Below, piece after piece: positions 1 through 7,483 of a stretch of 11,573 nt of DNA. The stretch is taken from contig WAON01000013.1 in the NCBI GenBank assembly GCA_015521265.1, positions 1 to 11,573 of the forward strand, in the 5' to 3' direction. This DNA is from Desulfurococcales archaeon. Lineage in GTDB: Archaea; Thermoproteota; Thermoprotei_A; Sulfolobales; Desulfurococcaceae. Under the pieces are notes generated by a model. That model had not been told where the DNA came from. It ran no database searches and saw only the letters and a list, made by a program, of their open reading frames with translations. Made by a program: the position numbers and the translations under genes. Position 1 is the first letter of the stretch; each line of letters starts with the position of its first letter.

Positions 1-1467
1 ATTATGTTTTAATAGAATTATGATTATTACTGTGAATAATATTATTAGTGCTGGGCTTGGTTCGTAGAGGGGTTTTGTTTGTATGTTTAGGTTCCATTCA
101 GCGTTTTTGATGATATAGATGTCGTAGTTTCTCAGTATGTGTGCTGGTTTGTGGACGTTTATAACTGTGAACTCCCCGGTTTCCGGATCATAGTATCCCA
201 TTACGCCGTCCTCGGCTGAGAAGCTGTCTATTACGGGTTTCGTGTTTGTATAGCCGTAGTATAGTTTGCTGGTATCTATTAATAGATACTTATTTGTTAG
301 CAGTAGAGCGTATTTCCCCCTTGTTATCTTTATTGCTTCACCTATAACTGGCTGGTTAAAACTTGTTTTTATAAAAATATTGCTTCTGGGCGTGAAGAAG
401 TATAGGTTTCCAGTAAAGTATGATTCCTGTAGATTATTCCTGCTCTCATTCATAATTCTGATAAGCATTACCTCGTTATACCGGGTATCTACTACGAGGT
501 TGTAGTAGTTGTCTAGCCTAGTATTATACTGGTGTAGTATATGATAAGAATTCCAATCTAGACCCCTCCCTTCCAGGGTTTCAATTACTACATTTTTATG
601 TATAGGGGGTGTAGCTAGGATCGTTATGTTCTGGTTATTCAACGTATATGTTAGTATGTATGATTTATTCGTGTTGATAACGCCTTCAATGTGAAGCCTG
701 CCCTGTTCATCAATGCTATAAACTGATCCATTGACTGCTATGAAGACGTATTTATCCCCATAACTTATTGGTGGGTAGGGGTTTATTCCCCCGCTCAATA
801 CTCTCCCACTTATTATTAGCGAGGCTATTGGGGAGTATGAGAAATAGGTATTGTTTGTTGGGATTTCGAAGTAGGATATCTTGTCTGTCTTGGTGTCTAG
901 CAGGATGTATAATACCGGGCTCCATACTAGTGGTAGGGGCATATTTATCAGTAAATACCTGCTATACAGCATGTACATTCTGTAAACGCTTGATAACCCG
1001 ATCCATGAGAACTGGGCATAGCTACAGATTCCTTGTAGCATCTTAGCCGTATAGTACACGATCCTCCTATTAACCAGGTCTATTCCATCAACTGTCAGTA
1101 TGTAATAGTACGTGCTGCCTGATTCGACGTATCTGATCGAGGCTAGGTATAATGTATTATTCGGACTGTAATAGTATGATATTACTGGTAGCTGTGAAGT
1201 AATAAGCTGTGATAGGTTAATTAGTAGTTCAACCCCCTCCTCCCCATATATTTCTAGCCTAAACTTTACGGGTTGCTCTATTGTTGCATCGAATATGAAT
1301 GCTTCACTAAAACCATCACTATCATAGTCGTAGTAGCCTAGGACTCCGAGCAGGTTACCACTACCCTGAAAATGTATTACGCCTGCATCCCCGAGGACGA
1401 GACTCGTAACTGGGAGAATGGATACGGTTATGAGTAGGAGTATTAGTATGCTATATCTTATAGTCAT
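1..1467 (-). CDS. Membrane-anchored extracellular protein, 3' end cut by window edge
   Basis: An ATG at 1467 opens a frame of 489 codons with no stop before base 1, so the end lies just outside the window. Residues 1-25 are a signal peptide (charged MTIR, then a run of I/L/V). The body is polar and rich in Tyr and Asn. An acidic D-Y-D-S-D-G-F-S-E stretch at about residues 47-55 resembles the calcium loops of EF-hand or FG-GAP-like proteins. Residues 472-486 are a hydrophobic helix followed by K-H, which suggests a C-terminal anchor with a very short cytoplasmic tail, so little is probably missing. A GGGAG ribosome site sits six bases before the ATG. The gene overlaps the end of the upstream gene by 17 bases, so it is the third member of an operon read leftward from about 3900. 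I do not recognise the family. The exported topology is well supported; the function is unknown. Confidence 0.8.
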   Translation of the reverse strand, partial: MTIRYSILILLLITVSILPVTSLVLGDAGVIHFQGSGNLLGVLGYYDYDSDGFSEAFIFDATIEQPVKFRLEIYGEEGVELLINLSQLITSQLPVISYYYSPNNTLYLASIRYVESGSTYYYILTVDGIDLVNRRIVYYTAKMLQGICSYAQFSWIGLSSVYRMYMLYSRYLLINMPLPLVWSPVLYILLDTKTDKISYFEIPTNNTYFSYSPIASLIISGRVLSGGINPYPPISYGDKYVFIAVNGSVYSIDEQGRLHIEGVINTNKSYILTYTLNNQNITILATPPIHKNVVIETLEGRGLDWNSYHILHQYNTRLDNYYNLVVDTRYNEVMLIRIMNESRNNLQESYFTGNLYFFTPRSNIFIKTSFNQPVIGEAIKITRGKYALLLTNKYLLIDTSKLYYGYTNTKPVIDSFSAEDGVMGYYDPETGEFTVINVHKPAHILRNYDIYIIKNAEWNLNIQTKPLYEPSPALIILFTVIIIILLKHN

Positions 1468-2671
1468 AGACAACTCCCTTCATTGGGTCTATGTATATTG
1501 TTGGATGATATACTTCTACACCGTAAACCGTCAATATTACACACCAGAAATTAGCCATAGTCCAAGGCTTTACTAATAGATAGGTTTCACAAACTTTATC
1601 AGCAATAATTGAATCCGCCGGGACGTGGAACTTATCCATGATAAACCTCTTAGCCTCTTCTACGGCTTTACTACTAGTAATTAATGGTCTATGATCGATA
1701 TGTTTTAAATGAATTAGTAATCCTATGGGGAATCGAACCTCGTAGAGCCTCCTAATACCGTCTTCTCCCTGATATCCAATGCTTGCAGTAGAGAATGGTG
1801 GTCCGGGGAGTACGTCGGACATTTCAAAGATCGACTTATTGTCCAGGTATGCTTGGAAGAAGTATGCGTAGGGCGTCTTCCAAGTATAGACGATGTTGAA
1901 CTCCTCGTAGAGTTGGGGTCTGCCTAGGCTTAGTGTGTAGAGCATGTTGTTGAGGTAGCTTGTGTAATTATTTTTAGTGATTACGGGCACATTCGTAAAC
2001 TCGAGGAACCTAGTTTCATTCACAACGATCCATTTATTCTTCTTAATTATGTCATAAATACTCGTGGGTCCTCGGTTTATTTTAAAGCTTACTATAGTGC
2101 CCGTTAGGGATTCGAATGTTACGGATATAGCATTCCATTTCTCACCAGTATAGTATATGAATACCTTCCACATGTAGCAGAATACTCTTGTATCGTTGAA
2201 TCTGAATAGGTCCCACGAGTAATATGTTAGTTCTAACCCGGTAATACTGAAGTTAGATGTTGATAATCCTACGAGTTCTAGGAATTTCACTACATGACTA
2301 TAGAGGGTCGGCCAGTCATGTATTTCGTGTGATTCATTAATCCTAGGAACTATACTAGGATCAGTAATATTCCCTAGATACTGGAAGGCTTGGCGAGGCG
2401 GATAACCGGGGAGATGAGTGGGGGCTCTTCTTTTAAGAGATACAAAGCTCTTCTCAGGCCCTGGAGCATTTATAACTCCTGGAATACTAGTCCTGTTAGA
2501 AATTAAGGGAGTCGAAACCCCTGTATTATAACTATTACCTTCACTACCGGGAGTATATATGTTGTAAAATATAGAAATAATTATTAAAACGATTAAAACT
2601 GTTATAGTTCCTGCAATCACGTTTTTCCTATTAGAAAAAATCTTTCTTGATTCGAATTTATTACTGGTCAT
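1451..2671 (-). CDS. Signal-anchored extracytoplasmic protein with two PepSY-like lobes
   Basis: This 406-residue protein has a basic N-terminus followed by a hydrophobic helix at about residues 18-37, which fits a signal anchor with the rest outside the cell. Several Asn-X-Ser/Thr sites (NRT, NIT, NFS, NDT, NYT, NKS) agree with a glycosylated surface protein. Two regions have the helix-then-strand pattern of PepSY domains. One, around residues 115-200, ends in a strand-turn with FESLTGTIVSF. The other, at the C-terminus, has KAVEEAKRFIMDKF and ends in YIDPMKGVVYDYKI. The PepSY likeness is my reading of the pattern, not a database hit. The start overlaps the preceding gene by 11 bases and a GGTG lies eight bases before the ATG, so translation is probably coupled. 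The end overlaps the next gene by 17 bases. The function is unknown. Confidence 0.8.
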   Translation of the reverse strand: MTSNKFESRKIFSNRKNVIAGTITVLIVLIIISIFYNIYTPGSEGNSYNTGVSTPLISNRTSIPGVINAPGPEKSFVSLKRRAPTHLPGYPPRQAFQYLGNITDPSIVPRINESHEIHDWPTLYSHVVKFLELVGLSTSNFSITGLELTYYSWDLFRFNDTRVFCYMWKVFIYYTGEKWNAISVTFESLTGTIVSFKINRGPTSIYDIIKKNKWIVVNETRFLEFTNVPVITKNNYTSYLNNMLYTLSLGRPQLYEEFNIVYTWKTPYAYFFQAYLDNKSIFEMSDVLPGPPFSTASIGYQGEDGIRRLYEVRFPIGLLIHLKHIDHRPLITSSKAVEEAKRFIMDKFHVPADSIIADKVCETYLLVKPWTMANFWCVILTVYGVEVYHPTIYIDPMKGVVYDYKI

Positions 2672-3893
2672 TTCTATAACACCATTTCATTAAATTCATA
2701 CTGGGAACTAAGTTCTTACTTGTAGGTAAGTTGCATGAAGATCCGGGTGGGCATATCATTCCTCCACCACTATTACCGCCGCTTCCTCCGTTATTCCCGC
2801 TACCATTGCCTCCTCCATCGTCTCCGCCACCACCTGATCCTGTATCTTGAATCAGCAATGGTGCATTTGTACCTGTTACGCCATATACTATACCTACCCT
2901 ATAGTGCCCCCCATATCCATAATCACTGAGATAACTACCTGATAATATCTCATAGGCAAACGAGGTCGAGGGGGATACAGCGAATTGGCCATTATCCGCC
3001 ATAACCGTGTAATATGCATGCTCTACTGTTGCTTCACTATTAATACAATCCGAACCTGTGAAGAACACATGTATAAAGTTCACTAGTATTGATGGATAAT
3101 CGAGTATTGAGTCAGCTAGGCTTATATCTATACTATTATAGTAGAGCCTTGGAAACTCGCCTGGTGCAAAATAATGTACTTTGCCGAGGGCATCATGTAT
3201 AACTATGGGGTAGAAGTCGAAGACTATACTAATATCTATTGAATACAGCCCTCTCGCCGGAGGATCGGTTTCTACCTCGTATACTTGTTTTCCATATTTT
3301 TGTTCGTAGTAGTCTTTCCAGTGTTCTGGGTGAAGTACGCCGGAGAATGGGGTTACTAGGAGGGCTACTCTTGTAGGTGAGTTGTCCGGCGGTACACTGT
3401 GTAGGTAGTCGTAATAGCCTAGATCGGTTGAGCTTATAATGTGGCTGTTGACTACGAGGTATGTATGTATGGTTAACTTCTTGCTTTCACTATCGTATTG
3501 CATCCAGTAGGAGTAAGATTTTGATACCAGCATAAAGACTTTAGACTTCTTAATAATGTTTACGAGGTCTTCTACCGAGTTTATATTGTTTATATCAGTT
3601 ATATTGACGATTTTGTACGGGTAGTTGTTGTTGAAGTATGATACGTATCCATCCTCCTCTAACGAACCTATCCCATCCGTAATTAGTAACTGGTTCACCA
3701 GTTGAATATTGTTGTATGTTGTTAGATATGATGTAAAGTTTAAAGCTTCAGCAGGATTTATTACATCGACAAGATATTCCTCGTTCCTGACTATATTGAT
3801 TGGATAGTAGTTGCTACTACTGTCGCTTATTACAGGGGTTTTTATCGGCGCAAGGATTACAAGGAGCAACAATACCACAAGGATTACCCTCAT
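2661..3893 (-). CDS. Secreted protein with glycine-rich tail, first gene of surface operon
   Basis: The protein starts with MRVILVVLLLLVILAPIK, a clear Sec signal peptide. I prefer the ATG at 3893; an in-frame GTG at 3902 would add three residues, and both fit the expected transcription start near 3901. The mature part (about residues 25-345) is rich in Tyr, Ser, Asp and Asn, as expected of an archaeal surface protein. A low-complexity Gly/Asn/Ser/Asp segment follows at about residues 352-378. The last 32 residues contain C-P-P-G-S-S-C and a third Cys. In many archaeal surface proteins such a flexible linker leads into a membrane anchor, but here the chain ends without one, so this partner is probably released or held by the two anchored products encoded downstream. 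It overlaps the next gene by 11 bases. I do not recognise the family. Confidence 0.8.
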   Translation of the reverse strand: MRVILVVLLLLVILAPIKTPVISDSSSNYYPINIVRNEEYLVDVINPAEALNFTSYLTTYNNIQLVNQLLITDGIGSLEEDGYVSYFNNNYPYKIVNITDINNINSVEDLVNIIKKSKVFMLVSKSYSYWMQYDSESKKLTIHTYLVVNSHIISSTDLGYYDYLHSVPPDNSPTRVALLVTPFSGVLHPEHWKDYYEQKYGKQVYEVETDPPARGLYSIDISIVFDFYPIVIHDALGKVHYFAPGEFPRLYYNSIDISLADSILDYPSILVNFIHVFFTGSDCINSEATVEHAYYTVMADNGQFAVSPSTSFAYEILSGSYLSDYGYGGHYRVGIVYGVTGTNAPLLIQDTGSGGGGDDGGGNGSGNNGGSGGNSGGGMICPPGSSCNLPTSKNLVPSMNLMKWCYRNDQ

Positions 3894-3920
3894 GGCTCCC
3901 ACAAGTTTTTTACTTGGAAA

Positions 3921-3936
3921 ATATTTATTTTTTGCC
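3921..3936 (-). promoter_or_regulatory. Putative TATA/BRE promoter of the surface operon
   Basis: Read on the minus strand this is GCAAAA followed by AATAAATAT, an A-rich BRE-like stretch next to a TATA element. Its centre near 3927 places the start of transcription at about 3901, almost on the first codon, so the message is probably leaderless or nearly so. It was assigned by spacing and composition only. Confidence 0.5.
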
Positions 3937-4062
3937 TTAAACGATTGTTTAACTTGATCTTTTTCATTTATTGAATAATAGGGAGTTTGATTTGTATTAG
4001 GTAATTTTTACGGATTAATAACTAGTAATTTATTAAATAATGTATTTCTTGTTATCTGTGAA

Positions 4063-4072
4063 TCTTATTTAA
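4063..4072 (+). promoter_or_regulatory. Putative TATA box for the gene at 4108
   Basis: TCTTATTTAA lies about 40 bases before the GTG start at 4108. That spacing gives a transcription start near 4094 and a short leader containing the ribosome site GGTGGTG (4098-4104). Together with the minus-strand promoter it explains most of the 205-base divergent spacer at 3903-4107; I see nothing else defined there. Confidence 0.45.
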
Positions 4073-4107
4073 GGGTTTTCCCGGTTTATTGTTGTTGGTG
4101 GTGTATT

Positions 4108-4578
4108 GTGAAGATTGTATTGGTTAGGGTTAATGATCTAGATGATTTTACCGGGTTTATTGTTGGTAGGGGTTTTAGTGTTAGTAGGGGTAGTCATGCT
4201 GTATTGCTTGATCATAGTGAGTTGGAGACTATTCGTGTTAGTCGAGGAGGCGAGCTGGTTGCGTTGATTGTTTCCCACTATATATCGGAGTATTACCGTG
4301 TAGAATATAGGGGTGTGGAGGATGAGGATGAGTATTTGAGGGAGCTTTTAAGGGTTAAGCATAGTGGTGAGCATTGGAGGATACCTGTTAATCCACTGAT
4401 CGTTGTTGTTTTTGATGATTCCTTTATCGATGTTCTTAATGATTATAGAGCTGGCGAGTACCCGGTTAGTGATGGTGGGAGGCTGGTTGAGCATTATAGG
4501 AGTAGTAATCCTAACTATAAGAATGTTCCCAGGGTTGCGCTTGCTAGGATCCTCGAGGAGCTTCAATCGATAAAGTAG
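4108..4578 (+). CDS. Hypothetical protein, 156 residues
   Basis: The GTG start at 4108 is preceded by GGTGGTG at good spacing, so the start is well supported. The protein is soluble and acidic, with no signal peptide or membrane helix. It begins with a strand-like MKIVLVRVND. A central hydrophobic strand (PLIVVVFDDSF, about residues 96-106) follows a basic and His-containing stretch, and the C-terminus is helical (RVALARILEELQSIK). I do not recognise the family and can name no catalytic motif. It stands alone behind its own promoter and ends seven bases from the convergent xerA gene. Codon use (GTT, AGT, TTG) matches other plus-strand genes here, so there is no sign of recent transfer. Confidence 0.75.
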   Translation: MKIVLVRVNDLDDFTGFIVGRGFSVSRGSHAVLLDHSELETIRVSRGGELVALIVSHYISEYYRVEYRGVEDEDEYLRELLRVKHSGEHWRIPVNPLIVVVFDDSFIDVLNDYRAGEYPVSDGGRLVEHYRSSNPNYKNVPRVALARILEELQSIK

Positions 4579-4585
4579 TCTCCCC

Positions 4586-5602
4586 CTAGTACGTGCTGGT
4601 TTGCAGGGTGTATTTTTCTTTATTGCTTAGTGGTGTTCCACAGTAGGGGCAGTACTGAGCGTTTAGTGGTACTGGTTTTCCGCATACTGGGCATTTCCTA
4701 GTTGTTGTCATTGCCTGCATGTATTCTGTTCTTATATCTTCTATTGTTAAGTGTGTGTAGATCTGTGTAGTTCTTATATCGCTGTGTCCTAATAGTCTTT
4801 GTAGTGATAATATGTTCATTCCTCCACGCAATGCTCTTGTTGCGAAGGTGTGGCGGAATATGTGTGGGTGTATTTTTGATGGGTTTACTCCTGCTCTCTT
4901 TGCTAGTCTTTTCAGTCTCTTGTATAGTCCGCTGTATGTTAGTGGTATTATCTTATCGTTTTCGCCTAGGTTGTTGAGCTGTATCCATGTTTTTAGTTCT
5001 TGTATTGTTTGTGGGGTTGCTATTACTTTCCTCTCCTTCCCATATTTTGCATTGAATACTGCTATAACATTGTTTTCAAAATCTATGTCTCTAACTCTTA
5101 GTCCTAATAATTCCTTGCTACGTAGCCCGGTATCTAGTAGTAGGTCTAGTATTATCTTGTCTAGCGGGTTTTTCACAGCTTTGTATAGCTTTCTTATTTC
5201 TTCATCGCTCAGCGTTTCTATCCTTCTAGGCGGTTTCTTAACGTTTGGTATATGGATCCTTATGCCTAGCCATTTTAGGAATCTCCTAATGAATAGGTTG
5301 TAGTAGTGTAGTGTTACTTTCTGTGAATTCTTATCCCTGCTCCTTGTTTTGTGGAAGCCGTTTTTCAGCCTGTGGTTTCGCCACTTGATCACATCTGTTA
5401 TCCTTACGTTTCTTAATGGTTTATCTCCAATGTATTCTAGGAAATCCTTTATCGCTGCTCGATAGGATTTCACTGTTTCCGGGCTTGCACCGCTTGCTTC
5501 GAGTATTGCTAGGAATTCCTCCATTATCTCTTCATTCGATAGCTCCAGTATATCTTCTGGAGCCTGCCCTACGTCTATTTTCTGCGGCAAGTCATTGTTC
5601 AC
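4586..5602 (-). CDS. xerA: XerA-like tyrosine recombinase with C-terminal zinc ribbon
   Basis: This is a tyrosine site-specific recombinase of the Xer family. In archaea XerA acts at a dif site to resolve chromosome dimers (family knowledge). An N-terminal SAM-like DNA-binding domain covers about residues 25-112. The catalytic domain follows with the full set of residues: R161 in TGLRSKELLGL, K186 in the beta hairpin, H247 and R250 in HIFRH, H273 in LLGHSD, and the nucleophile Y282 in IYTH. The helix after Y282 is followed by an extra module, C304-x2-C307 and C318-x2-C321, a zinc ribbon. The total of 338 residues is longer than the roughly 286 I recall for Pyrococcus XerA. The start is a GTG; an in-frame TAA upstream rules out a longer form, and there is no good ribosome site. 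A mobile-element integrase is possible, but I see no att site or other element genes nearby, so a housekeeping role is more likely. Confidence 0.88.
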   Translation of the reverse strand: MNNDLPQKIDVGQAPEDILELSNEEIMEEFLAILEASGASPETVKSYRAAIKDFLEYIGDKPLRNVRITDVIKWRNHRLKNGFHKTRSRDKNSQKVTLHYYNLFIRRFLKWLGIRIHIPNVKKPPRRIETLSDEEIRKLYKAVKNPLDKIILDLLLDTGLRSKELLGLRVRDIDFENNVIAVFNAKYGKERKVIATPQTIQELKTWIQLNNLGENDKIIPLTYSGLYKRLKRLAKRAGVNPSKIHPHIFRHTFATRALRGGMNILSLQRLLGHSDIRTTQIYTHLTIEDIRTEYMQAMTTTRKCPVCGKPVPLNAQYCPYCGTPLSNKEKYTLQTSTY

Positions 5603-5650
5603 CGGTGGATTCTCATATCTTTACCCGTTTACTCTATGGGTTATGGATTT

Positions 5651-5660
5651 GGTTTTAAGG
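5651..5660 (+). promoter_or_regulatory. Possible TATA element before the GC-rich element
   Basis: GGTTTTAAGG contains a TTTTAA core. Read on the plus strand it would start transcription near 5682, just before the GC-rich foldable stretch. A second candidate, ACTTTAATTG near 5676-5685, would start inside that stretch. Read on the minus strand the same core could serve xerA with a leader of about 28 bases. The assignment is tentative. Confidence 0.3.
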
Positions 5661-5685
5661 TTCTAGGTATGTAATACTTTAATTG

Positions 5686-5777
5686 TAGTGGGATGAGGAG
5701 GCTTAGCAGGCCCTAGCCCTTCAACCCTTCTATTCGGGTTGTGGGGCGATGAGGTTTCTGCGCGGGCCCGACCCCTA
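5686..5777 (+). ncRNA. Candidate structured RNA or structured 5' leader, GC-rich
   Basis: This stretch is far richer in G and C than the DNA around it, a known mark of structured RNA in AT-rich hyperthermophiles. It can fold. CAACCC (5722-5727) pairs with GGGTTG (5736-5741). GCCCT (5716-5720) pairs with GGGGC (5743-5747), leaving one T-T mismatch and an eight-base loop. GCAGG (5706-5710) pairs with TCTGC (5757-5761), and TAGTGGG (5686-5692) can close against CCCCTA (5772-5777). Between the helices are CTA and GATGA, which could form a kink-turn-like joint for L7Ae (inference). I cannot assign it to a family: CTGA D boxes and a terminal ACA are absent. It could be an independent small RNA or the leader of the phosphoesterase gene, whose ribosome site begins 11 bases downstream. 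Confidence 0.4.
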
Positions 5778-5800
5778 TGGTTGTCTTAGGGTGGTTTGTA

Positions 5801-6796
5801 TTGGCTAGGTGGGTTCTACTTGTGCACGGCGATAGTGATGGCGTTGTCTCCGGTGCTTTAGCATATTATTATTTTTCATCTCACGGCCATGATGTATCGG
5901 TTTATTTTACTCATCCAGCAGGGTTAGCCGGTGATCTTAGGGAGTTCGTTGAGCATGGTGATAATGTTTTTATCGCTGATATTGCGTTGAGCGAGGCCCA
6001 TCTCGGCGAAATTAAAGAGTTGTTTCACAGGATTAGTTCCTGGGGGGAGTTAATATATATTGATCACCACCCTGAGCCATTGGGGCTTAGGCCCAAGGAT
6101 CTATCGGGTGTGGTGGTTCATGATACTTGTTGTTCCGCTTCAGAACTCACATATAGGTTTTTCGCCGAGAGGGGTTTGGGAGAGGAGTATTCTAGGGTAG
6201 CCTTGTATGGTGCTATAGGCGATTACTTGGATGAGACTGTTTGGGTTAAATCTATGCTTAGAAGATGGGATAAAAGGATGATCTATTTCGAGGCCGGCGT
6301 GCTCGTGCAGGGTTTGGAGGGTTCTAGGAAACTCTATGATTTCAAGCGTGATATTTTGAAGATGCTCGCCCGGAACGAGCTTCCCAGTAGCGATTCAGAA
6401 CTATTGCTCCATGCCTTGGTGCAGAGTCGTAGGGATGAGGCTTTGAGGCTTTGGGTAAAGAATAGCCTTAGTGTCCGCGGGGTTGTTGCTATTGTTGCTA
6501 ATCCACCGGGTAGTCTTGGGAGGGCTGCTAACTATGCTTTGATTTATAGTGGTAAACCTGTCGGGCTAGCTTATGAGGAGAGGGGTAACGTGTTGGTGAT
6601 GAGTCTTAGGAGTATGGTTGTTGATCTGAATAGACTCCTACGCCGGGTTTCAGGGCTGGTTGGCGGTACTGGTGGTGGGCATTCCTTTGCAGCAGGTGCA
6701 CGTATCCCGCGTAATAGGCTTGAAGACTTCCTGGGCTTGATTAATGAGTATTATTCCTCATTCATTACCGCTGAGGAGTCTCTGGGCACTTCTTAG
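5801..6796 (+). CDS. DHH-family phosphoesterase (RecJ-like)
   Basis: The protein belongs to the DHH/DHHA1 superfamily, metal-dependent phosphoesterases that include RecJ, archaeal RecJ-like nucleases and oligonucleotide or cyclic dinucleotide hydrolases. Numbered from the TTG at 5801 (331 residues), the metal-binding motifs are complete: HGDSDG (H9, D11, D13), D60 in IADIALS, D88-H89-H90 in YIDHHP, and D141 in GAIGD. The C-terminal DHHA1 domain carries GGTGGGHSFAAG (288-299). I prefer the TTG because AGGGTGG sits six bases before it; an ATG at 5777 would add eight residues but lies at the edge of the foldable stretch. A nuclease or nanoRNase-like role is plausible, but the exact substrate cannot be read from the sequence. 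The last 39 bases overlap the convergent phosphorylase gene. Confidence 0.88.
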   Translation: MARWVLLVHGDSDGVVSGALAYYYFSSHGHDVSVYFTHPAGLAGDLREFVEHGDNVFIADIALSEAHLGEIKELFHRISSWGELIYIDHHPEPLGLRPKDLSGVVVHDTCCSASELTYRFFAERGLGEEYSRVALYGAIGDYLDETVWVKSMLRRWDKRMIYFEAGVLVQGLEGSRKLYDFKRDILKMLARNELPSSDSELLLHALVQSRRDEALRLWVKNSLSVRGVVAIVANPPGSLGRAANYALIYSGKPVGLAYEERGNVLVMSLRSMVVDLNRLLRRVSGLVGGTGGGHSFAAGARIPRNRLEDFLGLINEYYSSFITAEESLGTS

Positions 6797-7483
6797 TATT
6801 GCTTCTCTAAGCATAGGTTTTAATTCTTCGATTAGACTACTAACCTTATCCCACGGTATTTTCCCCTCTTCATCAGCTGCTTTATTCACTATTATCGCTA
6901 TCGCTACGTATTCCATCCCTGCTTCTCTAGCCATGAAGACTTCTGGTGCTAGGCTTGTTGATACTAGTGTTCCGCCAAGCATTCTATACATTCTGGCCTC
7001 TGCTGGTGTCTCGGGCCTGGGTCCTTCTGTTACGACTACTACTCCTTCACCGTGTACTCTCAGCCCGGTTTTTCCTAGTTCTTCTATTATTATCTTCCTC
7101 ATTTTCTCGGAGAATAGCTGGGATGTATCTATTGTACGGGCTTTGTCTATGAATAGCGTTGTTTGCCTGGATTTTGTTAGGTCTATTACGTCGTTTGGTA
7201 TTACTATGTCTCCTATCTCGTATTCATGGGTTAAGCGTGTTCCCAGTATCGTTGAAAAAACATATTCTACACCGTGGTGTTGTAGGGCTGATATTATTGC
7301 TTTGTAGTTTACCATGTTTGATGGTATGTGTTCTCTGAATCCGTGTCTTGGTATTACTACTAGTCTAGGCTCAGTTGTTGTATACATGTATTTTACTCTT
7401 CCGTGGAGAGTGTCTATTTCTAGTATTGATCCCTGAAAGGCTCCTCTAAGAGCTGTACCGGCTATTACGCCGGCTTTCTTCAT
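6758..7483 (-). CDS. MTA/purine nucleoside phosphorylase-family protein, altered base pocket
   Basis: This 241-residue protein belongs to the trimeric PNP/MTAP family, which cleaves nucleosides such as 5'-methylthioadenosine with phosphate to a base and a (methylthio)ribose-1-phosphate. Family motifs are visible: the phosphate loop IAGTALRG with T10, PRHGFREHIPSN with R46-H47, NYKA, and EGPRPETPAEARMYRMLGG (153-171). Two places differ from the usual enzyme. The purine-stacking Phe of EGPRFET is P157, and the ribose-contacting GMT motif is S175-T176-S177. N200 stands where MTAP has Asp, which is more like enzymes for 6-oxopurines. It is shorter than typical MTAPs (about 260-280). The ATG overlaps the stop of the upstream gene (ATGA), with GGAGGAG before it, so translation is coupled. 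Family membership is secure; MTA as the substrate is not. Confidence 0.85.
   Translation of the reverse strand: MKKAGVIAGTALRGAFQGSILEIDTLHGRVKYMYTTTEPRLVVIPRHGFREHIPSNMVNYKAIISALQHHGVEYVFSTILGTRLTHEYEIGDIVIPNDVIDLTKSRQTTLFIDKARTIDTSQLFSEKMRKIIIEELGKTGLRVHGEGVVVVTEGPRPETPAEARMYRMLGGTLVSTSLAPEVFMAREAGMEYVAIAIIVNKAADEEGKIPWDKVSSLIEELKPMLREAILRSAQRLLSGNE

Noticed and set aside
266..1046. Short plus-strand open frames at 266-505 and 768-1046
   Set aside because: They lie opposite a continuous 489-codon minus frame with a signal peptide, membrane anchor and operon context.
2735..2929. Plus-strand open frame rich in His and Tyr
   Set aside because: It is the reverse reading of the glycine-rich tail of the secreted protein, whose repeated GGA/GGT codons keep the other strand free of stops.
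3903..4107. dif-like recombination site near xerA
   Set aside because: AT-rich inverted motifs occur, but none has two 11-base arms with a central spacer resembling the archaeal dif I remember; dif need not be near xerA.
4812..5303. Long plus-strand open frame opposite xerA
   Set aside because: The minus frame has all catalytic residues of a tyrosine recombinase; the plus frame has no ribosome site and only a leucine- and serine-rich shadow composition.
5687..5780. tRNA, C/D box or H/ACA box RNA at the GC-rich element
   Set aside because: No TTCRA T-loop or seven-base anticodon loop is present. The two GATGAGG copies resemble C boxes, but no CTGA D boxes follow. No ACA lies after the outer helices. 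Only a generic structured RNA is supported.
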